A model generated the notes under the pieces. That model worked only from the letters and a program-made list of their open reading frames with translations. It made no database searches and was not told the origin of the DNA. A stretch of DNA of 64,000 bases from Streptococcus respiraculi (GTDB lineage: Bacteria; Bacillota; Bacilli; Lactobacillales; Streptococcaceae), in NCBI RefSeq assembly GCF_003595525.1, contig NZ_CP022680.1:310001-374000 (forward strand), written 5' to 3'. Shown here one piece after another: positions 39,545 through 49,905 of the stretch. How positions within the stretch are numbered: the stretch's first letter is position 1; the number at the start of each line of letters is the position of its first letter. Made by a program: the position numbers and the translations under genes.

Positions 39545-40300
39545 ATTATGGCTTCAAGCCAGTTCTTCTCGCAGAGAAGAACAAGAAAACCACCAGCTAA
39601 GCTGGTGGCTAACAAGGCTTCTAGCTTTCATTTATTTTTCCTAGTATAATCTAATTGTTCAGGTTAGACAAAGGAGGAAAAATAAATGACTAAAAGTAGT
39701 TATAGTTTATCACACACCAAATGGATGTGCAAATATCATATTGTCTTCACACCGAAGTACCGAAGAAAAGCCATATACTACAACATTAGGCAGGATTTAA
39801 TCAAGATTTTCCGTCATCTATGCCAATATAAAGGAGTTGAAATTATTGAAGGTCACATGATGTCAGATCATGTTCACATGTTAGTTCTCATTCCTCCAAA
39901 ACTTGCGATTTCTGATTTTATGGGCTATCTGAAAAGTAAAAGTGCCTTAATGATATTTGATAAACATGCGAATTTAAAATATAAGTATGGAAATCGCAAG
40001 TTTTGGGCAAGAGGCTATTACGTCAGTACGGTAGGATTAAACGAGAAAACTGTTGCGAAGTATATCCGTGAGCAGGAAAAGACTGACATCGCTCTTGATA
40101 AGTTGAGTGTTAAAGAGTATGAAGATCCATTTTCAGATGGAGGTTTTAGAACAAGATAAAAGCCTGTTGTTACGGGCATTAGTCAAGTAATAGAAGCTAA
40201 CCTGAACGAAGTTCAGCGAGCGTCTTTAGACGCCCGCTGGAGGGAAACGGCTTATAGCCGGTGTACAAGCCACCCGTTTTCACGGGTGGTTATGACTGTG
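39545..40300 (+). mobile_element. IS200-type insertion sequence
   Basis: A single Y1 transposase gene with characteristic subterminal hairpins and no long inverted repeats. The left side has GTTCTTCTC/GAGAAGAAC (39562-39582) and CCACCAGCT/AGCTGGTGG (39590-39608). The right side has CCACCCG/CGGGTGG (40270-40289). The length of about 700-750 bp fits the IS200 group. The exact ends were not determined. The left hairpins can block transcription entering from the adhesin gene. Confidence 0.75.
39686..40159 (+). CDS. tnpA: IS200-family Y1 transposase TnpA
   Basis: A 157-residue HUH single-strand transposase. The metal-binding HxH lies in MSDHVHMLVLIPP (about residues 57-69), and the catalytic Tyr is expected in ARGYYVSTVG near residue 112. 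The N-terminal HTKWMCKYHIVFTPKYRR is typical of the group. The length is complete, so the element may be active. AAAGGAGG precedes the ATG. No TnpB partner is present, as in IS200. Confidence 0.95.
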   Translation: MTKSSYSLSHTKWMCKYHIVFTPKYRRKAIYYNIRQDLIKIFRHLCQYKGVEIIEGHMMSDHVHMLVLIPPKLAISDFMGYLKSKSALMIFDKHANLKYKYGNRKFWARGYYVSTVGLNEKTVAKYIREQEKTDIALDKLSVKEYEDPFSDGGFRTR

Positions 40301-40335
40301 ATTTAACACTATACTAGAGTGAGGCTGTGACGTTA

Positions 40336-40710
40336 TTATTTGGTAATCTGTAGTGTTGCTAGCTGCTCAAGAACGGCTTCGAGAGAGGCGCCTGCTTGAA
40401 GCAAGGCTGCTGCGGTGTAGCTACCTTCGACAACAGGGACAGATTGGATATGGATGTCTTTGTCAGAGAAATCAGTGACCATTTCCATGTTCATCCGAGC
40501 GCTTCCTAAATCAAAGAAGGCAAGGATGGTGTCTGCTGGATTATTTGCGACAGTTTCTTCTACTCGGGAAAATTCCGTTCCGATACTGCCGTCTTCTAGC
40601 CCACCACAATAGGTAAGTGGGACATCTTTTGCAACTTCGGAGATTAAATCAACAACTCCTTGTGCGAGATGCTGAGAGTGCGAGACAAGGACGATACCAA
40701 TTTGTGTCAT
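40336..40710 (-). CDS. dhaM: PTS-dependent dihydroxyacetone kinase, phosphoryl donor subunit DhaM
   Basis: EIIA-Man-like protein of 124 residues that passes phosphate from HPr to the ADP bound on DhaL. IGIVLVSHSQHLAQGVVDLI at the N-terminus includes the phospho-accepting His 10; GGLEDGSIGTEF and FFDLGSARMN are conserved. It lacks the extra HPr and EI-like domains of E. coli DhaM, as usual in Gram-positives. It is the last gene of dhaK-dhaL-dhaM, overlapping dhaL by 4 bp. Confidence 0.95.
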   Translation of the reverse strand: MTQIGIVLVSHSQHLAQGVVDLISEVAKDVPLTYCGGLEDGSIGTEFSRVEETVANNPADTILAFFDLGSARMNMEMVTDFSDKDIHIQSVPVVEGSYTAAALLQAGASLEAVLEQLATLQITK

Positions 40711-41285
40711 ACCAGTCCAGCCTCCACCAATGCTTCAAAAAGAAGACCAGAAGAGTAGGAACCAGGATCGATATGTCCAATAGAACGCTCGCCAACGTAA
40801 GAAGCTCGTCCCTTTGTAGCCTGTAAGTCCTTGGTGCTGTCAACGGCTGCTCGGATAGATTCTAGACTGAGCTGCCCTGCTTTTAGATCAGCGATGACAG
40901 GGGTCCAGACATCGACCATCGTTTTTTCACCGACTTCTGCCTTTCCTCGTTTTTGAATCATGTCAAGTCCAGCTTGAAGGCTATCAGGGAGAGAAGCATT
41001 CGCTTGTGCACTCTTGGTTAGTCCCATGAAAGCTGAACCGTAAAGTGGTCCAGAAGCTCCACCGACCTTACTGAGCAGTTGCATGGACACCACTTTAAAG
41101 ATTTGATCGGAACTAGCAAATTCCTTTCCCGCTAATTCTTCCATGACCGCTGCCATGCCTCGTGCCATATTACCACCGTGGTCACCGTCTCCAATCGGTG
41201 TATCTAACTCGCTCAACAAGTCTTTATTTTCTTGGATTTTTTGCGCAAATAATTGCATCCATTTGAATACTGCTTGTGTCTCCAT
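40707..41285 (-). CDS. dhaL: Dihydroxyacetone kinase subunit DhaL
   Basis: ADP-binding subunit that transfers phosphate to dihydroxyacetone held by DhaK. The 192 residues include DTPIGDGDHGGNMARGM around residues 31-47, whose Asp residues bind magnesium and the nucleotide, and KVGGASGPLYGSAFMG. ATG 41285 has AAAGGAG seven bases upstream; a longer frame beginning at 41315 would run into that site. It lies 10 bp after dhaK. Confidence 0.96.
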   Translation of the reverse strand: METQAVFKWMQLFAQKIQENKDLLSELDTPIGDGDHGGNMARGMAAVMEELAGKEFASSDQIFKVVSMQLLSKVGGASGPLYGSAFMGLTKSAQANASLPDSLQAGLDMIQKRGKAEVGEKTMVDVWTPVIADLKAGQLSLESIRAAVDSTKDLQATKGRASYVGERSIGHIDPGSYSSGLLFEALVEAGLV

Positions 41286-41295
41286 TCTTTCTCCT

Positions 41296-42285
41296 TTACC
41301 AAGCTGGGGTTTCAACTGCTGCTTCTAAAGCCTCCAACCAGCTACTATCTTTTAATTGAATGAGGGTAAGGGATAGCCCTGCCATATCGATTGATGTCAT
41401 ATAGTTTCCAATTTTATGGTAGACTACTTCAATTTGCTGACTCTCTAAGAGTTGTGCGACATCGTTAGCAAAAACATACTGTTCCATAAGTGGTGTAGCC
41501 CCGAGACCGTTGATAAGAAGACCGTATTTCTCGCCTGCTTTGGCTTCAAAATCTTGGAGTAATTTAGCAACTAATTCTTCAGCCAATTCTTTAGACGGTT
41601 GGAGTTTTTCTTTCTTATAGCCCGGTTCACCGTGGATACCAACACCGTATTCAAATTCATCTTCTTCTAGGACAAAACCTGGTTTTCCAACTTCAGGAAC
41701 AGTAGCTCCTGAAAGGGCTAATCCAATGGTTTTAATCTGAGGAACAAGTTTATCTGCCAACTCTTTGATTTCAGCTAGGGATTTTCCTGTTTCTGCAGCA
41801 TAACCCAGAATCTTATGGACTAAAATCGTTCCAGCAACACCACGGCGACCTTGTGTATAGAGGCTATTTTCGACTGCAATATCATCATCAACGACGACGC
41901 TTGCGACTTCAATGCCTTCCATTTCAGCCAATTCCTGTGCCATTTCGAAGTTCATAATGTCACCAGAATAGTTTTTGATGACCATAAATACGCCTGCACC
42001 TTCGTCAGCTGCTTTGATTGCTTCCAAGATTTGATCTGGTGTTGGGGAAGTAAAGACAGCTCCACAGACAGCAGCTGATAGCATTCCGCGTCCAACAAAT
42101 CCTGCGTGAGACGGCTCGTGACCAGAGCCTCCACCTGAGATGAGCCCAACTTTGCCACGTTTTTCAGCTTTTCGAACGATGACATCATAGCCGTCTAAGC
42201 GATCGACCAATTGCCCATGCATAAAAACAAGGCCTTGAAGCATTTCATCGACAACGTGCTCTGGCTGATTGATAATTTTTTTCAT
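41296..42285 (-). CDS. dhaK: Dihydroxyacetone kinase subunit DhaK
   Basis: Binds dihydroxyacetone covalently through a His and, with DhaL and DhaM, makes dihydroxyacetone phosphate from PEP-derived phosphate. The 329 residues show LISGGGSGHEPSHAGFVGRG near 45-64 and FEYGVGIHGEPGYKKE, which holds the substrate-linking His. ATG 42285 with TAGGAGG upstream is the start; the frame remains open for another 108 codons without supporting signals. Expression is likely controlled by DhaS/DhaQ, and by CcpA through the cre site upstream. Confidence 0.96.
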   Translation of the reverse strand: MKKIINQPEHVVDEMLQGLVFMHGQLVDRLDGYDVIVRKAEKRGKVGLISGGGSGHEPSHAGFVGRGMLSAAVCGAVFTSPTPDQILEAIKAADEGAGVFMVIKNYSGDIMNFEMAQELAEMEGIEVASVVVDDDIAVENSLYTQGRRGVAGTILVHKILGYAAETGKSLAEIKELADKLVPQIKTIGLALSGATVPEVGKPGFVLEEDEFEYGVGIHGEPGYKKEKLQPSKELAEELVAKLLQDFEAKAGEKYGLLINGLGATPLMEQYVFANDVAQLLESQQIEVVYHKIGNYMTSIDMAGLSLTLIQLKDSSWLEALEAAVETPAW

Positions 42286-42380
42286 GAGTATTCCTCCTAA
42301 TGAATATGAGTCATAAGAAGAGATTAGCCCTAGGAAGGTGGAAGTTCGAAAGAGCCAATCTATTTCTATGACAATAGTAA

Positions 42381-42405
42381 TGATTACGCTTACAGTATAC
42401 TGGAT
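42381..42405 (-). promoter_or_regulatory. dhaKLM promoter with cre site
   Basis: Read on the minus strand, a -10 TATACT is followed directly by TGTAAGCGTAATCA (42394-42381), which fits the cre consensus TGNAARCGNWWWCA throughout. Catabolite repression of the dha operon is implied. A weak -35 TTCTTT lies 16 bp upstream. Confidence 0.7.
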
Positions 42406-42418
42406 TTTAAGGTAAAAA

Positions 42419-42449
42419 GAAAGGGACAAAATAGGCTGTCTGTCCCTTT
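42419..42449. terminator. Hairpin between divergent dha promoters
   Basis: AAAGGGACA / TGTCCCTTT stem with T-rich flank. Its place upstream of the dhaK promoter is unusual for a terminator; it may insulate the two divergent units or contain regulator binding sequence. Confidence 0.4.
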
Positions 42450-42555
42450 GGATTTTTGGGAAAATATGGTAAGGTAGAAATAGAATGACTGGGAGATTTT
42501 GATAGGGTCTCAAATCGTTTTTCGGTTGAATGGAAGGGTAAGAAAAGAGTAAGGC

Positions 42556-43110
42556 ATGGGAACATCTCTGATTACAAAGAAGCGGATAGCAAAGGCCTTT
42601 AAACAGCAACTAGTCCAAAAGAGCTTTGACAAACTATCGGTTGTGGATATTATGCAGGAAGCCAACATGCGTCGCCAAACTTTTTATAATTATTTTTTGG
42701 ATAAATATGAATTGCTGGATTGGATTTTTGAGACGGAGTTGCAGGAGCAGGTCACAGATAATCTCAACTATATCAGTGGTTTGACCTTGCTCGATGAATT
42801 GCTTTACTATATTGAACGAAATCAGTCTTTTTATGTACAGCTGTTTGAAATCAAGGGCCAAAATGCTTTTGTTGCCTACCTAGACGGCTATTGTCAGATT
42901 TTAGTAGAGAAGATTCTTCGAGAGGTACAAAGTCAGGAGCATGTGGACTTAGAGGAGAACTATGTGCAATTCTTAGTCTCGTATCATGCGGGAGCGCTTC
43001 TCTCCTTGATTGAGCAGGGGATTCGTCAGCGTCCCTGTAAACTTTGTGAGCAATACCCTTATTTGGTGCAAGTGGTCACAAGATCCGTTAGAGAAGGAAA
43101 GGGGAAGTAA
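42556..43110 (+). CDS. dhaS: DhaS-type TetR-family activator of the dha operon
   Basis: A 184-residue TetR-fold regulator. TKKRIAKAFKQQLVQKSFDK, VVDIMQEANMRRQTFYNYF (recognition helix) and DKYELLDWIFETEL match DhaS of Lactococcus. There, DhaS together with DhaQ and dihydroxyacetone activates dhaKLM. It is divergent from dhaK and ends immediately before dhaQ (adjacent codons), supporting a functional pair. Confidence 0.92.
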   Translation: MGTSLITKKRIAKAFKQQLVQKSFDKLSVVDIMQEANMRRQTFYNYFLDKYELLDWIFETELQEQVTDNLNYISGLTLLDELLYYIERNQSFYVQLFEIKGQNAFVAYLDGYCQILVEKILREVQSQEHVDLEENYVQFLVSYHAGALLSLIEQGIRQRPCKLCEQYPYLVQVVTRSVREGKGK

Positions 43111-44100
43111 ATGGTTGCCATTATTAATCAAGCTCATCACGTTATTTCTCAATATATAGATGGTTTCTTGCTGACTCATCCCGAACTTGAGCGGCTAGAC
43201 CAAGAGCCTATTATCGCCTTGAAGAAGCAAGACAAGGCCTATGTCCCCTTAATTTCGGGCGGTGGTGCTGGTCATGAACCCATGCATCTAGGCTTTGTAG
43301 GGCAGGGAATGCTGACAGCGGCAGTTTATGGCGAAGTCTTTATTCCACCGACTGCTGATCAAATCTTACGTACGATTCGGCATGTACATAAAGGAAGCGG
43401 CGTTTTTGTTATCGTTAAAAATTTTGAAGCAGATCTACTGGTTTTTCAGGAGGCTATCCATCAAGCGCGTCAAGAAGGCATTCCAGTTAAGTATATTGTG
43501 TCCCACGATGATATTTCTGTCGATACCAAAAAGAATTTTCAAAAGCGACATAGAGGGCTAGCAGGAACCATTTTACTGCACAAAATTGTAGGGGCGGCCG
43601 CCCAGTCAGGTCTATCCTTGGATGACTTAGAACAACTGGCTTTAGCCTTGTCAACAGAGATTGCGACGATTGGTTTTGCAAGGAAATCAGCACGTTTTCC
43701 TCAAGCAGCACAGCCTTTATTTGAGCTAGAAGAAGGGCAGATTTCGTATGGTATCGGTATTCATGGTGAAGAAGGCTATCGGACGGTTCCCTTTGAATCA
43801 TCAGAGCAATTGGCTAATGAAATTGTCAATAAGTTAAAACTGCGTTTCCGCTGGCAGGAGGGGGAAGAGTTTATCCTCTTGGTGAATAATTTAGGGACGA
43901 TTTCTGAGTTAGAACAAGGTGTCTTTCTGAATGATATTTGCCAATTATTGGATTTGGAAGGTTTGCGGCTTCCCTTTATCAAGACAGGACGGTTTGCGAC
44001 TAGCTTAGACATGGCAGGGCTGTCCGTTACCCTTTGCCGTGTCAAGGACCCAGTCTGGCTTGAGTATTTACAGGAAAAAACCACGGCACCAGCTTGGTAG
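43111..44100 (+). CDS. dhaQ: DhaQ, DhaK-like co-activator
   Basis: A 329-residue DhaK paralogue. LISGGGAGHEPMHLGFVGQG and ISYGIGIHGEEGYR keep the substrate-binding Gly loops and the His that forms the covalent link with dihydroxyacetone, but sequence around them differs from the dhaK product at 41296. In Lactococcus DhaQ senses dihydroxyacetone and turns DhaS into an activator; the direct junction with dhaS supports the same role here. A second catalytic DhaK is the less likely alternative. Confidence 0.88.
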   Translation: MVAIINQAHHVISQYIDGFLLTHPELERLDQEPIIALKKQDKAYVPLISGGGAGHEPMHLGFVGQGMLTAAVYGEVFIPPTADQILRTIRHVHKGSGVFVIVKNFEADLLVFQEAIHQARQEGIPVKYIVSHDDISVDTKKNFQKRHRGLAGTILLHKIVGAAAQSGLSLDDLEQLALALSTEIATIGFARKSARFPQAAQPLFELEEGQISYGIGIHGEEGYRTVPFESSEQLANEIVNKLKLRFRWQEGEEFILLVNNLGTISELEQGVFLNDICQLLDLEGLRLPFIKTGRFATSLDMAGLSVTLCRVKDPVWLEYLQEKTTAPAW

Positions 44101-44436
44101 ACTGGATAGAAGAAGGTAGGATTCGGTCCTAAAATGACACAAGAGCAATGTTAAAAATTATTTTTTCTAAATAGTATTGTGTATTATATAAGTCTCTTTT
44201 TAAGAGGCTTTTTGTGCGCTGATTCGCATAACAGCTCTTTACAAGAGTCTTCGAAGGGCAGTTGTGTTTTTCCTGTGTCCCCAGTCTGACATTTTTTGTT
44301 GAAATATTTTTCTCTCTGTTTCAAGTCTTGGATTTTTTATCGAAAATTTCTTCCTTGCGTTGCTCTGGTAGTGGCTGTGGAAGAATGGGGGAACTTGTGG
44401 TAAAATAGAGAGAATAGAAAGACAAGGGATATGAGA
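44101..44436. other. Gap between dhaQ and polC
   Basis: There is no gene. A hairpin AAGTCTCTT/AAGAGGCTTTTT at about 44188-44212 can terminate dhaQ transcription. A TAAAAT -10-like box lies near 44401, before polC. Confidence 0.5.
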
Positions 44437-47400
44437 ATGACAGATACCTTTCAATTACTATTAAATCAAATTGGTCTACCGCTTGAGCTGAAAGAGTCAA
44501 GCGCCTTTTCAAATGCCAAGATTGAGCAGGTCTTGGTACATAAAAAAAGTAAGGTCTGGGATTTTACCTTTCGGTTTGAAGCGCCCTTGCCCTTGCCCCA
44601 TTATCAATTGTTTAAGGCCAAGCTTCTCAACGAGTTTCAAAAAACGGGCAATCAGGCACGTTTTTCTTTCGTAACAAGCCAAGAGACGTTTGAACCAGCC
44701 TTAGTTGAGGCCTACTATACAGAAGCCTTTACAGAAGAGTTGTGCCAGAGTGCAGGTTTTCGCTCTGTTTTTCAATCCTTGCCAGTCGCATTTCGTGACG
44801 GGGTCTTGTGGATAAAAGGGCCAGCTTCTATTGATACACCGCATTTCAGAAAGAATCATTTGCCAAACTTGGTCGAGCAATTTGCCCGCTTTGGCTTTGC
44901 TAATCTTGCAGTCGATATCGAGGTTTGCGAGGAGATGACCAAGGCTCAGGTTGAGGAATTCCACGCGCAAAATGAAGAAATCCTCCAAAAAGCCAGCCAG
45001 GAAACTTTGGAAGCAATGGAGCAATTAGCCCAGATGGCACCGCCTCCAGAAGCCAGTCCGCAGCCAAGTTTCCAAGAATTTAAAAAGCAAGCTCCGCGCA
45101 AGGTTAGCCTTGAAAAATCTGAGATTACACCGATGATTGAGATTGATACGGAGGAAAATCGCATTGTCTTTGAGGGCTTGGTCTTTGATGTGGAACAACG
45201 GACGACACGGACAGGGCGGGTCATTATCAATTTTAAGATGACCGACTATACCTCTTCTTTTTCCATGCAAAAATGGGCGAAAAATGAAGAAGAAGCGCAG
45301 AAATTTGACATGGTGAAAAAAGGGAATTGGCTCCGTGTGCGCGGCAATATCGAAACCAATAATTTCACGCGTGACCTGACGATGAATGTTCAGGAGATTC
45401 AAGAAGTTAAGCGCGATATCCGTAAGGACCTAATGCCTGATGACCAAAAGCGCGTGGAATTTCATGCCCATACCAATATGTCGACCATGGATGCCCTACC
45501 AGCAGTTGAAGACTTGATTGCTAGAGCTGCTAAGTGGGGACATAAGGCCATTGCCATTACGGACCACGGAAATGTTCAATCTTTCCCCCATGGTTATCAC
45601 GCTGCCCGCAAGGCGGGAATCAAGGCCCTCTTTGGTATGGAAGCCAATATCGTAGAAGACAGTGTACCGATTGTCTACAATGAAGCAGAACTTGACTTGT
45701 CTGATGTGACCTACGTGGTCTTTGACGTGGAGACGACAGGACTTTCTGCGGTTTATAATAGCCTGATTCAGATTGCGGCGTCTAAGATGCACAAGGGTAA
45801 TGTGATTGCTGAATTTGATGAATTTATCAATCCAGGTCACCCATTGAGCCAGTTTACGACGGACTTGACAGGAATTACCGATGAGCATGTCAGAAATGCC
45901 AAACCACTTAAGCAGGTCTTGCAGGAATTTCAAGCCTTCTGCGAGGGTTCAGTCCTTGTGGCCCACAATGCGACCTTTGACGTCGGCTTTATGGATGTCA
46001 ATTATGAGCGAGCAGGCATGCCGACCATTACTCAACCTGTCATCGATACCCTAGAATTTGCTCGCAACCTCTATCCAGAATACAAGCGACATGGTCTTGG
46101 GCCTCTGACCAAGCGGTTTGGCGTAGCGCTTGAGCATCACCACATGGCCAATTATGATGCGGAAGCAACAGGACGACTCCTTTTTATCTTCTTAAAAGAT
46201 GCCCTTGAAAAACACAACATCAGCTGTTTAAGCCAATTAAATACCGAGTTAATCGCAGAAGATTCCTACAAAAAAGCAAGGGTCAAACACGCGACTGTCT
46301 ATGTCACCAATCAGGTGGGCTTGAAAAATATCTTCAAGCTAGTGTCCCTCTCCAACACCAAGTATTTTGAAGGAGTACCACGGATTCCGCGGACGGTCTT
46401 AAATGAATACCGTGAGGGCTTAATATTAGGGACAGCCTGCCAAGAGGGCGAAGTCTTTGATGAATTGCTTTCAAAAGGAATTGACGAGGCAGTCAAGGTA
46501 GCAAGCTACTATGATTTTATAGAAGTCATGCCGCCCGCCCTCTATGCACCCATGATTGCCAAGGAGCAGTTCAAGGATATGGCAGAGATTGAGGCCATGA
46601 TCAAGAACTTGATTGAAGTGGGGCGCAGGGCGAATCTGCCTATTCTTGCGACAGGAAATGTCCACTACATTGATCCCGAAGAAGAGATTTACCGTGAGAT
46701 TATCGTACGTTCCTTGGGACAAGGGGCGATGATTAATCGAACCATTGGTCACGGAGAAAATGCTCAGCCAGCTCCTCTACCTAAAGCTCATTTCCGCACG
46801 ACTAATGAAATGCTGGATGAATTTGCTTTTTTAGGTGAAGAATTGGCGCGCGAAATCGTCATTACCAATCCAAATACCATGCTTGATCGTTTTGACGAGG
46901 TTGAAGTGGTCAAAAAAGACCTCTATACTCCTTATCTGGAAAATGCCGAAGAGCGGGTGGCAGAATTAACCTACAAAAAAGCCTTTGAAATCTACGGCAA
47001 TCCTTTGCCAGACATTATTGATTTGCGGATTGAAAAAGAGCTGACTTCGATTTTGGGGAATGGCTTTGCCGTGATTTATCTGGCTTCGCAGATGTTGGTA
47101 ACGCGCTCCAATGACCGTGGTTACCTCGTTGGTTCCCGAGGGTCTGTTGGTTCGAGCTTTGTTGCTACTATGATTGGGATTACCGAGGTCAATCCTATGC
47201 CACCGCATTATGTCTGTCCAAATTGCCAGCATAGTGAGTTCATTACAGACGGGTCCTACGGTTCTGGCTTTGACATGCCAGACAAGGATTGTCCAGAATG
47301 TGGTTACAAATATGCCAAAGACGGGCAGGATATTCCCTTTGAAACTTTCTTAGGATTTGACGGAGATAAGGTACCCGATATCGACTTGAACTTCTCAGGA

Positions 47401-48831
47401 GATGACCAGCCAGATGCCCACTTGGACGTTCGGAAAATCTTCGGTGACCAATACGCCTTTCGGGCTGGAACAGTTGGTACGGTTGCGGCAAAAACGGCTT
47501 ACGGCTATGTCCGTGGTTATGAGCGGGACTATAGTAAATTCTACCGTGATGTAGAAGTGGAGCGCTTGGCAGCTGGTGCAGCTGGGGTCAAGCGGACAAC
47601 CGGTCAGCACCCGGGAGGAATCGTTGTTATTCCAAACTATATGGATGTCTATGATTTTACCCCTGTCCAATATCCAGCAGATGACTTGACTGCTAGTTGG
47701 CAGACAACCCACTTCAACTTCCACGATATTGATGAAAACGTCTTGAAGCTTGATGTACTGGGACATGATGACCCAACTATGATTCGAAAACTCCAAGACT
47801 TGTCAGGCATTGACCCACAGACCATTCCAGCAGATGACAAAGGAGTGATGGCCCTCTTTTCTGGAACGGAAGTGTTAGGGGTGACACCTGAGCAGATTGG
47901 CACACCGACAGGTATGCTAGGAATTCCTGAATTTGGAACCAACTTTGTCCGTGGCATGGTTGAAGAAACGCATCCGACAACCTTTTCAGAACTCTTGCAA
48001 TTATCTGGTCTATCACATGGAACAGACGTATGGCTAGGAAATGCCCAAGATTTGATTAAGGCAGGCATTGCGGACTTGTCTACGGTTATCGGCTGTCGGG
48101 ACGACATCATGGTCTACCTCATGCACGCAGGACTTCCTCCAAAAATGGCCTTTAACATTATGGAACGAGTGCGTAAGGGAGCCTGGCTCAAAATTTCCGA
48201 GGAGGAGCGCAATGGCTATATCCAAGCCATGAAAGACAATAATGTCCCAGATTGGTACATTGAATCCTGTGGAAAAATTAAGTACATGTTCCCCAAAGCC
48301 CATGCGGCAGCCTACGTTATGATGGCGCTTCGTGTAGCCTACTTTAAAGTGCATCATCCGATTTATTATTACTGTGCTTATTTTTCGATTCGTGCCAAGG
48401 CCTTTGATCTTGCTACCATGTCTGGTGGCTTAGACCGAGTCAAGGCAAAAATGGAAGAAATCACCATCAAGAAGAAAAACAATGAAGCAAGTAACGTAGA
48501 GCAGGACCTCTTTACCACGCTTGAAATTGTCAATGAAATGCTGGAACGCGGCTTTAAATTTGGCAAGCTAGACTTGTACCGATCTGATGCGACTGAATTC
48601 CAAATCGAAGGCGATACCTTGATACCGCCCTTTGTCGCTATGGATGGACTGGGCGAAAACGTTGCTCGCCAAGTCGTCAAGGCGCGTGAAGAAGGCGAAT
48701 TTCTGTCGAAGACCGAGTTGCGCAAACGCGGCGGCCTCTCCGCAACCCTTGTCGACAAGCTCGATGAAATGGGGATTTTAGGCAATATGCCAGAGGACAA
48801 CCAGTTGAGCCTGTTTGATGAGTTGTTTTAA
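44437..48831 (+). CDS. polC: DNA polymerase III PolC (Gram-positive replicative polymerase)
   Basis: Replicative DNA polymerase with a built-in 3'-5' exonuclease, about 1464 residues. In order: an N-terminal region, an OB fold around 220-320 ([20 protein letters not shown]), a PHP domain ([26 protein letters not shown]), an inserted exonuclease ([34 protein letters not shown]), a zinc-finger-like [17 protein letters not shown], and polymerase core motifs including [14 protein letters not shown] near 978. ATG 44437 is eight bases after AAGGG and fits the family N-terminus better than ATG 44431. Its last 100 bp are duplicated at 54747-54846. Confidence 0.98.
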   Translation: MTDTFQLLLNQIGLPLELKESSAFSNAKIEQVLVHKKSKVWDFTFRFEAPLPLPHYQLFKAKLLNEFQKTGNQARFSFVTSQETFEPALVEAYYTEAFTEELCQSAGFRSVFQSLPVAFRDGVLWIKGPASIDTPHFRKNHLPNLVEQFARFGFANLAVDIEVCEEMTKAQVEEFHAQNEEILQKASQETLEAMEQLAQMAPPPEASPQPSFQEFKKQAPRKVSLEKSEITPMIEIDTEENRIVFEGLVFDVEQRTTRTGRVIINFKMTDYTSSFSMQKWAKNEEEAQKFDMVKKGNWLRVRGNIETNNFTRDLTMNVQEIQEVKRDIRKDLMPDDQKRVEFHAHTNMSTMDALPAVEDLIARAAKWGHKAIAITDHGNVQSFPHGYHAARKAGIKALFGMEANIVEDSVPIVYNEAELDLSDVTYVVFDVETTGLSAVYNSLIQIAASKMHKGNVIAEFDEFINPGHPLSQFTTDLTGITDEHVRNAKPLKQVLQEFQAFCEGSVLVAHNATFDVGFMDVNYERAGMPTITQPVIDTLEFARNLYPEYKRHGLGPLTKRFGVALEHHHMANYDAEATGRLLFIFLKDALEKHNISCLSQLNTELIAEDSYKKARVKHATVYVTNQVGLKNIFKLVSLSNTKYFEGVPRIPRTVLNEYREGLILGTACQEGEVFDELLSKGIDEAVKVASYYDFIEVMPPALYAPMIAKEQFKDMAEIEAMIKNLIEVGRRANLPILATGNVHYIDPEEEIYREIIVRSLGQGAMINRTIGHGENAQPAPLPKAHFRTTNEMLDEFAFLGEELAREIVITNPNTMLDRFDEVEVVKKDLYTPYLENAEERVAELTYKKAFEIYGNPLPDIIDLRIEKELTSILGNGFAVIYLASQMLVTRSNDRGYLVGSRGSVGSSFVATMIGITEVNPMPPHYVCPNCQHSEFITDGSYGSGFDMPDKDCPECGYKYAKDGQDIPFETFLGFDGDKVPDIDLNFSGDDQPDAHLDVRKIFGDQYAFRAGTVGTVAAKTAYGYVRGYERDYSKFYRDVEVERLAAGAAGVKRTTGQHPGGIVVIPNYMDVYDFTPVQYPADDLTASWQTTHFNFHDIDENVLKLDVLGHDDPTMIRKLQDLSGIDPQTIPADDKGVMALFSGTEVLGVTPEQIGTPTGMLGIPEFGTNFVRGMVEETHPTTFSELLQLSGLSHGTDVWLGNAQDLIKAGIADLSTVIGCRDDIMVYLMHAGLPPKMAFNIMERVRKGAWLKISEEERNGYIQAMKDNNVPDWYIESCGKIKYMFPKAHAAAYVMMALRVAYFKVHHPIYYYCAYFSIRAKAFDLATMSGGLDRVKAKMEEITIKKKNNEASNVEQDLFTTLEIVNEMLERGFKFGKLDLYRSDATEFQIEGDTLIPPFVAMDGLGENVARQVVKAREEGEFLSKTELRKRGGLSATLVDKLDEMGILGNMPEDNQLSLFDELF

Positions 48832-48871
48832 GGACTGAAAAAACCATTTTGGAAAGCCCAAAATGGTTTTT
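48732..48871. repeat. Left copy of the 140-bp direct repeat (polC 3' end and terminator)
   Basis: It covers the last 100 bp of polC and 40 bp beyond. It matches 54747-54886 with 3 mismatches in 140 bp, at a fixed offset of 6015. The two repeats enclose the lanthipeptide genes. Confidence 0.92.
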
Positions 48872-48872
48872 T
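48838..48872 (+). terminator. Terminator of polC
   Basis: AAAAAACCATTTT / AAAATGGTTTTTT, perfect long stem. The copy at 54853-54887 carries one mismatch in the stem. Confidence 0.85.
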
Positions 48873-48928
48873 AGAGTTCAAAATGACCAGGCAGCAAAAT
48901 GCTAAAACGTATATTCTTAATGCAGTAT

Positions 48929-48957
48929 TTGAATTTATTTTGAAATCATGGTAGAAT
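48929..48957 (+). promoter_or_regulatory. Promoter of the TprA-like regulator gene
   Basis: TTGAAT and TAGAAT, 17 bp apart, with a TGG extension before the -10. Confidence 0.6.
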
Positions 48958-48988
48958 GTGTTATGAATGATTGATGGGAGGAAGGAAA

Positions 48989-49861
48989 ATGAGAACTCTG
49001 TTAGCTACGAGGATAAAGTACAGAAGAAAAGAATTGAAGTTATCCCAAAAAGAATTGGCCGAAGGGATTTGTAAGCAAGGCCAAATCAGTAGATTGGAAA
49101 ACGGGGAGTATACCCCGGGTTCAGAAGTCTTATATGAGTTATCTAAAAAACTAAATGTTAGTATGGACTACTTTTTTGATGAGCAAGTTTCAAATAAAAG
49201 TACAGAGCTTCTTGAGTTTAAAAAAATAGCCAAGACTTTCATCTCTCAAAGAAACTATGAATCCTTGAAGTACGTCTATGAATTAGAGAAAGAGACAGGC
49301 CATCGCTTGTCACTATCAGGGAAGCTATATTTGGAGTGGATCGGTTCTTTGGTTGATTTCTATTTCTATGACTGGAAAGAAGAAGCGATAGCAAGGCTTG
49401 AGAAGGCATTGCAATCGCTTCATAAAGTAGATATAAACTATCTTCAACTCGCCAATACTCTTTTTAATTTCTATTATGACACGGATAACCTAGCTAGATT
49501 TGATGGAATAAAGGAAGAGCTGATGACTTACGTACAGCAACTTACCTTGCAGACGATTGAGGAATTGGAACTTTCCATCAAATTCAACTATAACCTAAGC
49601 CGTTATTTATGGTTACAAAAAGATATAGAATCAGCCATTAAACAAACAACAGCTACCATTAAGTTTTGTCAAGACCATCAAAGCACCTATTTGTTGGCAG
49701 ATTTATTTGTACTGCTAGGGAATATGGGTCAGGATTTCTCAGATAAAACGGTAGTTAAAAGTTACTTTGAAACAGCACAATTTATCTATAGGAATTTAGA
49801 CGAGAACAAGGAGATGGCCCTCAAGGTAGAGCACTACCTTGCAGACAATTTTAAAGAATAA
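48989..49861 (+). CDS. PlcR/TprA-type peptide-responsive transcriptional regulator
   Basis: A 290-residue cytosolic regulator. The N-terminal helix-turn-helix covers about residues 5-60 (LKLSQKELAEGICKQGQISR, EVLYELSKKLNVSMDYFFDE). The remainder is helical and repetitive, as in the TPR peptide-binding domains of the RRNPP group (PlcR, NprR, TprA). ATG 48989 with GGAGGAAGG upstream is the start. A gene for a small secreted peptide follows 149 bp downstream, the layout of pneumococcal tprA-phrA. In that system the re-imported peptide relieves TprA repression of a lanthipeptide cluster, and the genes that follow here fit this model. Confidence 0.88.
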   Translation: MRTLLATRIKYRRKELKLSQKELAEGICKQGQISRLENGEYTPGSEVLYELSKKLNVSMDYFFDEQVSNKSTELLEFKKIAKTFISQRNYESLKYVYELEKETGHRLSLSGKLYLEWIGSLVDFYFYDWKEEAIARLEKALQSLHKVDINYLQLANTLFNFYYDTDNLARFDGIKEELMTYVQQLTLQTIEELELSIKFNYNLSRYLWLQKDIESAIKQTTATIKFCQDHQSTYLLADLFVLLGNMGQDFSDKTVVKSYFETAQFIYRNLDENKEMALKVEHYLADNFKE

Positions 49862-49867
49862 GCACAT

Positions 49868-49896
49868 AACGATGTCCTAAGGCATCGTTTTTTTTG
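49868..49896 (+). terminator. Terminator of the regulator gene
   Basis: ACGATGTCC / GGCATCGTTTTTTTT hairpin 7 bp after the stop codon. Confidence 0.8.
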
Positions 49897-49905
49897 ATTT
49901 ATCCA

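Noticed and set aside
42286-42609. 108-codon N-terminal extension of DhaK
   Set aside because: It crosses the promoter and cre site; the conserved DhaK N-terminus begins at 42285 with AGGAGG in front.
44239-44454. Minus-strand 71-codon frame upstream of polC
   Set aside because: There is no start signal or homology, and it covers the polC promoter region.
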